This document shows positions 37,803-45,910 of a stretch of DNA of 64,000 nt, in pieces. The notes below the pieces were generated by a model. That model did no database searches, had not been told where the DNA came from, and saw nothing but the letters and a program-made list of their open reading frames with translations. The translations under genes and the position numbers were made by a program. The DNA is from an uncultured Alphaproteobacteria bacterium (lineage in GTDB: Bacteria > Pseudomonadota > Alphaproteobacteria > UBA6615): contig CALSML010000006.1 in the NCBI GenBank assembly GCA_943787445.1, forward strand, positions 1 through 64,000, written 5' to 3'. Position 1 is the first letter of the stretch. Each line of letters begins with the position of its first letter.

Positions 37803-39635
37803 ATGTCCCAGAACGCTGACAAACTCCGCAATATCGCCATCGTGGCCCATGTTGATCACGGTAAGACGACGCTCGTGGACAAGTTGCTGCGCCAGTCTGG
37901 CACCCTGAAGACCCATGGCGAAGGCGCCAGCCAGGAACGGGTGATGGATTCGAACGATATCGAGCGGGAGCGCGGTATCACCATTCTGTCGAAGAACACG
38001 GCTCTGGAGTGGCAGGGCTGGGCGATCAACATTGTCGACACCCCCGGGCATGCGGATTTTGGCGGCGAAGTGGAGCGTGTGCTCTCGATGGTCGATTCCG
38101 TGCTGCTGCTGGTGGACGCGGTGGAGGGGCCGATGCCCCAGACTGCATTCGTCACCCGCAAGGCGCTCGAAGCCGGGTTGAAGCCGGTGGTTGTGGTCAA
38201 CAAGGTCGACCGCGTTGGTGCCCGTCCGGACTGGGCCGTGGATCAGACCTTTGACCTGTTTGATCGCCTCGGTGCGACGGAAGAGCAGCTTGATTTCACC
38301 ACTGTGTTCGCTTCGGCCATTGAAGGCTGGGCCTCCGCGTCATCGGATGAGCGCGGCGAGGATATGGACATCCTGTTCCAGACCATTGTTGATCAGGTCG
38401 CACCGCCGGCCGTTGATCGCGACGGACCCTTCCGCATGCAGGTCTCGGCACTTGATTATTCGTCCTATGTGGGCGTGATTGGCATTGGCCGGATCGAGCG
38501 TGGACGGATCAGTCGTAATGCCCCGGTCTCGATCATCGGTGCGGATGGCGCGCGCCGGCAGGGCCGGATGCTGCAGATCCTCGGCTTCCATGGCCTCGAG
38601 CGGGTGGAACGCCAGGAGGCTGCTGCGGGCGACATCATCGCCTTTTCCGGCTTCGATGAACTGCATATCTCCGACACGTTGTGTGACCCTGCCGTGGTGG
38701 AGGCTCTGCCGCCACTCTCGGTGGATCAGCCAACGATTTCCATGACCTTCCAGGTCAATGATTCACCGTTTGCCGGCAAGGAAGGCAAATACGTCACCAG
38801 CCGCAACATTCGTGACCGGTTGCAGGAAGAACTGCTGCACAATGTGGCCCTGCGGGTCGAAGACACGCATTCCGCTGACAAGTTTAAGGTATCGGGGCGT
38901 GGTGAACTGCATCTGTCGATCCTGATCGAGAATATGCGACGCGAAGGCTATGAACTGGCCATTTCCCGCCCCGAGGTGATCACCCGAGCTGGTCGATGGG
39001 GTCGTCCATGAGCCCTGGGAATCCCTGACCGTCGATGTGGAAGAGGCCCATCAGGGCGCGGTGATGGAACTGCTCGGCACCCGCAAGGCCGAGCTCAAGA
39101 ACATGCAGCCCGACGGCAACGGGCGCGTCCGCCTCGACTACCTGGTGCCGACCCGCGGTCTGATCGGCATTCGCTCCACCTTCCTGACCCAGACCTCGGG
39201 CAGCGGGCTGATGTATCACGCCTTCGATCATTACGGCCCGCGTGTGGCCGGGCGACCTCGCGCAGCGGTCTGCGCGGCGTGCTGATCTCGACCGATGCCG
39301 GCATGGCGCGCGCCTATGCTCTGTTCAACCTGCAGGAGCGGGGCCAGCTCATGCTCGGCCACGGTGCTCAGGTCTATGAGGGCATGGTCATCGGCATCCA
39401 TGCGCGGGCCAATGACCTGATGGTCAATCCGCTCAAGGCGAAGCAGCTCACGAACATCCGGGCAGCCGGGACCGATGAGAACATCGTGTTGACCACGCCA
39501 GTGCGCGTAACACTGGAATACGCACTGGAATTCATCGATGACGATGAACTCGTTGAGGTGACGCCGGAAACCATCCGCATTCGCAAGCGTTTCCTCAAGG
39601 AACACGAGCGGAAAAAGGCCTCCCGCGCCGCCTGA
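37803..39635 (+). CDS. typA: Ribosome-associated GTPase TypA/BipA (frameshifted)
   Basis: About 611 codons, the usual size. G1 [16 protein letters not shown]3 [13 protein letters not shown]4 VVNKVDRVG, then domain II, EF-G-like domains and the C-terminus ending FLKEHERKK. Frame changes occur at about 38985 (an extra C; removal gives [16 protein letters not shown]) and about 39250. TypA binds the ribosome and assists 50S maturation and growth at low temperature or under stress. The start is ATG 37803 ([14 protein letters not shown]), just downstream of a terminator-like hairpin. Confidence 0.95.
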
Positions 39636-40112
39636 TACCCGAGTTCTAGACGGCCTGAGTCGAGGTGTTCACGCCATAGTTGTGGATAATTTCCCGCCTT
39701 GCGTGTTTTCGGGGCCAAAATTTTTTGGCGCTATATCAACCGTTTGGTTTCTTTCGGCCTGATGGGGGCTCTTACTTCGGCGGAATTTGAGGGCCAGCCA
39801 ATTGAAAATTTGACAAAAATTTCATACATCCAACGTCCTGCTTCTCGTGATGTTCGTGTCCTACTTCATAGGGCATGGGCTACCGAACAATCCCATCCTC
39901 TGGACCTCTGCAGCGCTGTGGTTGATCGCACCTCTGGTGAACCTTCTGTATATCCGAAAGACTACCTAGTCCGATCCACCTGTTAATTAAGGAAGAGTCG
40001 TCTATGTTCGACGGCATTTGATCTTATGCTTGTCTACCGAGGCATCCCACCCAACACGCTAAAGAGTGGAGTTATCGTTCATTTCAGCGATTAAGATGCT
40101 CTCAGGACCAAA
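39636..40112. other. 477-nt low-GC intergenic stretch
   Basis: Visibly richer in A and T than the flanks, with no recognisable RNA gene or family A-D repeat. A plus-strand open frame (39699-39986) has no family resemblance and irregular codon use. The only candidate gene is the short hydrophobic frame at 39850. The last 100 nt may hold the promoter of the oxidase at 40113. Confidence 0.5.
39850..39969 (+). CDS. Possible short membrane peptide, 39 aa
   Basis: Starts MFVSYFIGHGLPNNP and continues with a second hydrophobic run (ILWTSAALWLIAPLVNLLYI), ending IRKTT at TAG 39967. Upstream in frame the hydrophobic character continues (SNVLLLV) to a stop. The two transmembrane-like segments with a basic tail are unlike a random shadow frame, but there is no ribosome site and the start is unclear. 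A frameshift may hide a slightly longer protein. Confidence 0.25.
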   Translation: MFVSYFIGHGLPNNPILWTSAALWLIAPLVNLLYIRKTT

Positions 40113-40730
40113 ATGACCAATTCGAAAGCCCCGAAGTCACCCCCACCATCACCGCCGCACCTTCACGATCTGAATGCAGTGCTGGCAGCCGCTCGAAATA
40201 TCCTTGCAGAAGGTGCCATCAACCGTCACGCGCCGGCACACACGCCGACATTTGCCACAATCAGCCCGGAAGGCCGACCACGCCTGCGAACAATTGTCCT
40301 GCGCGGCTTCGAGGAATCATCAATGCAGCTTTGGTTCCACACAGACCGAAGATCTAGAAAAATAGATGAACTATATAAAAATCCGTCCGCCGCAGTGCAT
40401 ATCTATGACCGGGACCAAAAGGTTCAGTTACAAATTAGCGGTCGCGCCACGCTGCATTTGGATGATTATGTGACAGAAGCGGCATGGGCAAAATCCCGGC
40501 CGATGAGCCGCATGTGCTATCAAGTAATACAAGCGCCGGGTAGCGTGATCAAAGATCCTCACCACGCTGTGCAAGATCCCTCCCGGAACGCCGGCGGGTC
40601 AGATAATTTTATGGTAGCCGCACTACGCATTGACGCACTGGAGTGGTTGTTCCTTGATGCGCGCGGCCACCGCCGCGCACGGTTCTCTCGCAACGGGGGA
40701 GCGTGGTCAGGAACGTGGATAGTGCCGTAA
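40113..40730 (+). CDS. Pyridoxamine 5'-phosphate oxidase family protein (FMN-binding split barrel)
   Basis: 205 aa. The split-barrel signature is TFATISPEGRPRLRTIVLRG, then LWFHTDRRSRKIDELYKNPS, VQLQISGRATLH and the end LDARGHRRARFSRNGGAW. It resembles the Pyridox_oxase_2/Alr4036 group rather than true PdxH, since the PdxH C-terminal signature is absent. FMN binding is likely; the substrate is unknown. The gene is intact and has AGGACC upstream of ATG. Its base composition is lower in GC than the neighbouring core genes. Confidence 0.8.
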   Translation: MTNSKAPKSPPPSPPHLHDLNAVLAAARNILAEGAINRHAPAHTPTFATISPEGRPRLRTIVLRGFEESSMQLWFHTDRRSRKIDELYKNPSAAVHIYDRDQKVQLQISGRATLHLDDYVTEAAWAKSRPMSRMCYQVIQAPGSVIKDPHHAVQDPSRNAGGSDNFMVAALRIDALEWLFLDARGHRRARFSRNGGAWSGTWIVP

Positions 40731-41072
40731 TCGTACTTGTTGAGAAGCCAGAAGATTCTAGGCTCGACGCGGATCACATCAAGCAGTGGTTCACCTGCTC
40801 CGTCTGCGCCCTTGGCGCGCGCGCTGGATGCGGAGTCCGAGCTTGATCACCTTACCGGCGATGCGGGCGGTCTCTGAAGGCGAGAGCGGGCGGCTCTTGA
40901 GGGGGGTCATGGGCTTTTCCCAAAAAAATAGTCGAGATTTTGAATTTCACAATTAGCGTAATCAACGAACTTCGGAAGCGTAGTCAGCCGCATCAGAGGC
41001 GTACTGCTTGGGTTTCCTGACACAGTCGCCAACGTCATATGGTATTGTCTGATATCGGATTGCTAAGCTTGC
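40731..41072. other. 342-nt spacer holding a truncated HTH gene
   Basis: Between the FMN oxidase and the glutathione peroxidase gene. Its left part contains the 39-codon remnant described separately; the right part (40920-41070) is A/T-rich and shows no gene, hairpin or repeat that I can support. Confidence 0.5.
40791..40910 (-). pseudogene. Truncated HTH (antitoxin-like) gene remnant
   Basis: ATG 40910, behind GGGAAAA, opens a 39-aa peptide, MTPLKSRPLSPSETARIAGK then VIKLGLRIQRARQGRRRSR, ending TGA. This is the style of the first helices of small XRE/HipB-type antitoxin regulators (usually about 90-110 aa), but the recognition helix is absent and no toxin gene follows. I read it as the 5' remnant of a lost toxin-antitoxin or regulator gene. 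Confidence 0.4.
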
Positions 41073-41636
41073 CTAGCGTGCGCGGTGAACGCCTATGGCA
41101 ATGCGGTTGCCGCGGGCAAGTTGCTCCTCGATGGCGCTCACAACCTTTTCAGAGGTCGGCGAGGTTACGGATGAAAACCACCCGACCAATTTGCCGTCTG
41201 GTGCAATTAGGTATTTGTGGAAGTTCCAACGCGGCTTCGACAGAGGGCTAAAATGGGTGGCGGCCCACTGGTAAAAGGGATGCGCCTTTTCGCCCCGCAC
41301 ATGAACCTTCTCAGTCATTGGGAAATCGATCCCGTAATTCACTTCACAGAATTGCTTGATCTCGTCCTCTGTGCCCGGCTCCTGTCCACCGAAGTCGTTC
41401 GAGGGCACAGCCAAGACCACGAGTCCCTTGTCGCGGTAGCGCGCCCACAGATCAGCAAGTGCGGAATATTGTGACGTAAAACCGCATTGGGATGCCGAGT
41501 TCACTACGAGCACGGCTTTGCCTGCGAATTGAGCGAGAGGGAGTGGATCACCCTCGATTGCTATAAAGCTGAAATCGTGGGCGCTAGGCACGCCGCCCTC
41601 CGCCGCCTGAACAGGGCCGGAAAACAACGCACACAA
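41073..41636 (-). CDS. Glutathione peroxidase (thioredoxin-fold), exported form
   Basis: 187 aa. Catalytic tetrad visible: Cys in NSASQCGFTSQ (about residue 51), Gln in SNDFGGQEPG, Trp and Asn in KPRWNFHKYLI. The N-terminus (CALFSGPVQA) looks like the end of a signal peptide; the only start codon in frame is TTG 41636, and the frame upstream is closed by a stop, so the first residues may be lost to an indel. It removes peroxides, probably in the periplasm. It is not clearly linked to neighbours. Confidence 0.85.
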   Translation of the reverse strand: MCALFSGPVQAAEGGVPSAHDFSFIAIEGDPLPLAQFAGKAVLVVNSASQCGFTSQYSALADLWARYRDKGLVVLAVPSNDFGGQEPGTEDEIKQFCEVNYGIDFPMTEKVHVRGEKAHPFYQWAATHFSPLSKPRWNFHKYLIAPDGKLVGWFSSVTSPTSEKVVSAIEEQLARGNRIAIGVHRAR

Positions 41637-41818
41637 CGCTATGAACTAAAATTTTGGACGGTGAAACGGGGGCTCGCATAGGTTTCGCTTCAAATTAAAC
41701 TAGATAAATTTGATACGGTCCGATTTAGGCGCTGGATCAGTCAAATAATTCTCTTAAAAGTAGTAAAAATTTTTTATAAATATGGATAATTTCTTGATTC
41801 CACCAATAGGTTCCGGCT

Positions 41819-43481
41819 TTAGGCGGGACGGTTCGGACGGCCCAAAAGGCCCCGAGCGATGATACCCAGCCTGAATCTCGGCCGCGCCTCTCAAAAATAT
41901 TTAAAATGCGGGCATCACACAGCACGCGCGAGATGTCGTATTCCTCGGCATAGCCATTGCCACCGTGAATCTGCAGCGCGTTGTCCGCATTGGACCATGC
42001 AACTCGTGCGCCCCAGCAGTTTGGCCATGCCGGCCTCGATGTCGCAGCGTTGCCCGGAATCCTTCTGCCGGGCCGCGAAATAGGCAAGCTGGCGGGCCAT
42101 CATGGTTTTCCGTGGCCATCCCGCCGAGTTTGCCGCCAACCCGGGCGAATTTCACTATCGGCCGGCGAAACTGTTCCCGGTCGCTGGCATAGCCAAACCC
42201 AAGCTCGAGCGCGTTCTGGGCTACACCGACCGCACGCGCGGCGGTCTGAATGCGCGCTGTCTCGAATGTCGCCATCAGCTGCTTGAAAGCCTTCACCTTC
42301 GCGTCCGCCCAGAAGGTTGTCCGCAGAGACTTCAAACCCGTCAAAGCCGAGCTCGTATTCCTTCATGCCGCGATAGCCGAGCACACGAATTTCTGACCCC
42401 TCCATACCTTCGGCGGGGGAAGGGATTGTCTTCGGAGCCCCGGGGTTTCTCGGCGAGAAACATGGACAGGCCGCGATAGCCATTCTCGTCGGGATCGGTG
42501 CGAACCATCAGGGTCATCATGTCGGTGCGCGCCGCATGGGTGATCCAGATCTTGTTGCCCTTTACCCTATAGACATCGCCATCTCGTGTTGCGCGTGGAG
42601 CGGATATGGGGCTAGGTCCGACCCGTGATTGGGCTCGGTGAAGACGGCGGTCGGCAGGATTTTCTCCGGCGGCGATCGGCCCGAGATACTTCTCCTTCTG
42701 CGCCGGCGTGCCGTTGATCCGGATCAGCTCGGCTGCGATCTCCGAGCGGGGTGCCCAGCGAGCCCACACCGATATAACCGCGGGAGAGTTCCTCGGTGAC
42801 GACGCCACATGGCGATCTTGTCGAGACCCAGCCCGCCGTCTTTCTTCGGGGATGGTCAGAGCCGAAGACACCGAGCTCGGCCATCTCCTGAATGATCTCC
42901 AGCGGAATCAGTTCGTCACGTACATGCCAGCCATGACAATGAGGCGAGACTTGCTCATCAGAGAACCGCCGGAACTGATCGGCGATCATGCCCTGGGTTT
43001 CATCCAGACCACGATCTCCGAAATCACCGCTTCGGTTGCCCAGTTCCTCTGCGATGCCCTGCCGGACGGCAATGCTGTCACCTTTGGTCATCAGGGCGCG
43101 GGCAGCCTCGCTGGTGAAGAAAACCGGATTGATCTAGACCCAGATCCCCGGGCCGCGTGATCTCGTCCTGGCTCATGGCAATGCCGTATTTGAGCTGCTT
43201 GAGATAGCTGCCGAACCCGCTGGTCAGGATCATCTGTTCCAGATCGGAGAGCCGGCCGTCATGTCCCAGCCGTTCGGCCCAGCCGAGCAACTGTTCCAGT
43301 GCGGTGACATAGGTACTCATCCACGCAAAGCCGTGCAGCGCGAATTGATTGGTGTCGAGCTTGTCCGGTTCCACCGGTCCACCCGGGGGCAGCCAGTGCA
43401 GTGGCCGCGCGTGCGGCGGCATCCCGGAAGGCCTGTGCATCGGGCAGGGGCCGCCCGGCAGAGATTGAGTGCGTCGGTCAT
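41819..43481 (-). CDS. mcd: (2S)-methylsuccinyl-CoA dehydrogenase-type acyl-CoA dehydrogenase (heavily frameshifted)
   Basis: About 554 codons, longer than ordinary acyl-CoA dehydrogenases (about 380). It has the N-terminal extension typical of Mcd: [40 protein letters not shown] and the MSQDEI segment. The dehydrogenase core shows [93 protein letters not shown], and ends [12 protein letters not shown] at TAA 41819. At least six frame changes, all with conserved motifs retained. Mcd oxidises methylsuccinyl-CoA to mesaconyl-C1-CoA in the ethylmalonyl-CoA pathway. Its ATG overlaps the preceding mct stop (ATGA). Confidence 0.72.
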
Positions 43482-44710
43482 GTGTCCATTCCTGCAACCA
43501 CGCCGGCATCATGGAGCCTTGCGATGTCGCCATCGCTCAGGCTCAACTCGCCGGACAGGATTTCATCCGTGTGTTCGCCCAGCACTGGCGCGCGGGGGTG
43601 TTCGCGCCTCGAATGCGCCGAACTTGTGGGGGGATCCCGGTACGAGATAGGTGCCGATCCCCGGGCTGCTCGATCTCCGCGAAAAGCGGGTTTGTTTGTC
43701 GAGGCACGCGGGTCTTCGGCCACCATCTGTCCGAAGGTCTGATAGGGCCCCCAGCAGACATTATGGGCATCGAAGGCGGTGCGAATTTCGTCCAAGGTAT
43801 GCGCGGCACACCAGCCGCCGATGGGGCCGGCGATGGTATCCCGTGCGGCATAGCGGTCTTCCTTCCTTCGAGAAGTCCAGTCCGGTTTCGGCCTCCAGCT
43901 TTGCCATGGCCGCTGCGGTGTCGGTGGCCTCCACTAGTTTCTTCCACTGGGGGGTACCGACACGGCGATGATCATCACCTGCCGTCCGTCCTTTGTGGGG
44001 GAAGTCCCGGCCATAGCTGCCATAGACATCATTGTTGATGTGGGGCCGCGAGGTGCCGTTTGAATCTGTACTTCGCCGATATAGCCGAGATTTCCAACGG
44101 TTGCGAAGGCCATATCCGCCAAGGAGAGGGAAACATACTGACCTTCGCCGGTCAGTCGCCGGTGCCGTTCGGCACCCCAGAATACCTGTGGCTGCGGCGT
44201 ATCCGGTGGAGACGTCCCATCCCGGAAAAACCCTGGTTCACAGGCTGGGTTTCGGCACCGGGGCCGGTAACATAGGGAAATCCGACCGCGGCGTTTACCG
44301 TGTAGTCGACCGCGACCCGAGCCATCGGGATTGCCCAGAATGTTGAGGGCGATCAGATCGGCGCGTCTGGCCTGTAGTGCCTCATAGGACAGCCAGCCGC
44401 GCATCGGGAAATTCGTCAGCAGGATGCCGCGATCCTCGCCAGGCTGGGGTGATCAGTGCTGCAAGAATCTCCTGACCCTCGGGCTTGCGAAAATCCACGG
44501 CGATGGAACGTTTGCCCTTGTTCAGCCCGGCCCAGTAGATCGAGTTGGCCCTCGGCCGTCACCGGCCAGCGTCGGTAATCGATGCCGCCACCGATCATGT
44601 CGAAGCGGATCACATCGGCGCCGAGTTGCGCCAATGTCATCCCGCAGGTTGGGGGCCGCCACAAAGGCCGAGCCCTCGATGACGCGCAGGCCGGAAAGAA
44701 CGCCGGTCAT
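43478..44710 (-). CDS. mct: Class III CoA-transferase, 2-methylfumaryl-CoA isomerase type (frameshifted)
   Basis: About 411 codons. Readable pieces: LSGLRVIEGSAFVAAP, GMTLAQLGADVIRFDMIGGG, IDYRRWPVTAEGQ, RGWLSYEALQARRADLIALN, GEGQYVSLSLADMAFATVGN and AHNVCWGPYQTFGQMVAEDP. These fit the class III (CaiB-BaiF) fold and the clade annotated 2-methylfumaryl-CoA isomerase, which moves CoA from C1 to C4 of mesaconate. The start is ATG 44710. At least four frame changes (for example an extra base near 44557). It precedes mcd with a 4-nt overlap, which supports a shared C5 dicarboxyl-CoA role. Confidence 0.65.
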
Positions 44711-44733
44711 CGGGGTTTTCTCTTCGCTGCAAT

Positions 44734-44819
44734 CGTCATGCACGGACTTGATCCGTGCATCTCAACCCGGTCTTTGCTTGCATGGGCAAAAGGTACCCGG
44801 GACAAGCCCGAGTATGACG
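44734..44819. repeat. Intergenic inverted repeat, family A, copy 3, in the mct leader
   Basis: TGCACGGACTTGATCCGTGCA and TACCCGGGACAAGCCCGAGTA, bounded by CGTCAT and ATGACG. It lies 24 nt before the mct start and in the divergent space with the aldolase gene, so an mct transcript beginning upstream would carry the hairpins in its leader. Confidence 0.78.
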
Positions 44820-44923
44820 GCTGTGTTGAACTGGCTGTAATCACCAAACTTCCCCCCAATGACGAATGCGCGCCCGGCGTCTAGACTGGTGCGCATAATA
44901 ACATTGTTGAGGATGTGTTCGAA

Positions 44924-45574
44924 ATGGCCGGAACCGAAAATACAGCTGCTGCGCTGACCTCTGAATTGCTGGCGGAAGCTGCCGCGATCGATTCTTCCAC
45001 TTTGCATGAGGCGGCCGGGCGGATCGGGTCGCTGTCTTCGGCGATCAAGGCAATCGCCCCTGGCATGACGATCTGCGGCCCGGCCTTTCCCGTGAAGGGC
45101 CCGCCGCTCGACAATCTGGCGATTCACTTCGCCATTGATGAAGCGCAGCCCGGTGATGTGATCGTCGCCGATGTCAGCGGTGGCTATGAGGGCGGCTATT
45201 TCGGCGAGGTGATGGCCACCTCGGCCATCGCGCGCAAACTCGGTGGGCTGGTGATCGATGGCTGCGTGCGCGATGGCGCGGCGCTGGCCGAGAAAGGCTG
45301 GCCGGTCTTTGCCCGGGGTCTGTGCATGCGCGGTACCCTGAAGGACCTCAATGGTGACTTCAAGATCAACGAAACCCTGGCTTTTGGCGATGTGATCGTC
45401 GCACCGGGTGATCTGGTGCTGGGCGATGGAGACGGGGTTGTGGTGATCCCGAAAGCCATGGTGGCCGAGGCCATCGCGGCCTCGATCAGGCGTGAAGCGG
45501 CTGAAGCCGAGATGATGGAAACACTCAAGACCGGCGTGACAGCGGTGGAACTGCGCGGCTGGAAACGGCGATAA
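44924..45574 (+). CDS. RraA-like HMG/CHA aldolase family protein
   Basis: 216 aa. Family marks: AAIDSSTLHEAAGRIGSL, MTICGPAFPVKGPPLDNLAI, GDVIVADVSGGYEGGYFGEV and the catalytic GGLVIDGCVRD (Arg-Asp, about residues 111-112), then GLCMRGTLKD. These fit 4-hydroxy-4-methyl-2-oxoglutarate / 4-carboxy-4-hydroxy-2-oxoadipate aldolases, which split to pyruvate, rather than E. coli RraA, which lacks the aldolase role. ATG 44924 has GAGG at -12; GTG 44915 would add three residues. It is divergent from mct and close to the C5 CoA genes, although a link is inference. Confidence 0.82.
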   Translation: MAGTENTAAALTSELLAEAAAIDSSTLHEAAGRIGSLSSAIKAIAPGMTICGPAFPVKGPPLDNLAIHFAIDEAQPGDVIVADVSGGYEGGYFGEVMATSAIARKLGGLVIDGCVRDGAALAEKGWPVFARGLCMRGTLKDLNGDFKINETLAFGDVIVAPGDLVLGDGDGVVVIPKAMVAEAIAASIRREAAEAEMMETLKTGVTAVELRGWKRR

Positions 45575-45910
45575 CTGGCGAAAACAGTCGTTCTGCACCG
45601 CGAATTTTGCGGTCAGAATCTCCCAAACAGGGCTTCCACCGTGCGTTTTCCTTTGCCGACTTGAATTCGAAAAACAAGAGATTTATTTACTCTTCATGGG
45701 TGGGATTGTGAGCCGGTTTCGGTAATATCCGGCCCGTTCGAAAACCACATTGCGGGTTCCAGGCATTCGCCGGCCGATGGCCGCGCGGAGATTCGTCGTC
45801 TCGACCCTGACATCGGGAAAACCGGGATGCAGTGCGGGATCGGGGGAACAGGGACGCAAATCGAGGATCCGCGCGGCTGGCGCCGTGCAAATCGGGAAGT
45901 GAAGTTGACC
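45575..45910. promoter_or_regulatory. 336-nt gltB upstream region
   Basis: Holds the aldolase hairpin, an A/T-rich segment (45660-45700) and then the GC-rich gltB leader. A loose promoter candidate is TTGAAT, 17 nt, TATTTA at 45662-45690. No RpoN-type TGGCAC-N5-TTGC motif is seen. No gene is supportable. Confidence 0.35.
45591..45618 (+). terminator. Hairpin after the aldolase gene
   Basis: TTCTGCACCGC and GCGGTCAGAA pair around GAATTTT, with one unpaired base; 16 nt after the stop. The 3' side lacks a strong T tract, so Rho-independent termination is possible but not certain. Confidence 0.45.

Noticed and set aside
37803-39635. Programmed frameshift in typA
   Set aside because: No slippery heptamer with downstream structure at 38985 or 39250; an extra C explains the first break.
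39699-39986. 95-aa plus-strand protein in the low-GC gap
   Set aside because: No ribosome site, no domain resemblance, and another frame shows more protein-like hydrophobic runs.
41819-43481. Assignment as AidB-type or fatty acyl-CoA dehydrogenase
   Set aside because: The N-terminal extension and segments such as [15 protein letters not shown] fit methylsuccinyl-CoA dehydrogenase better than either group.
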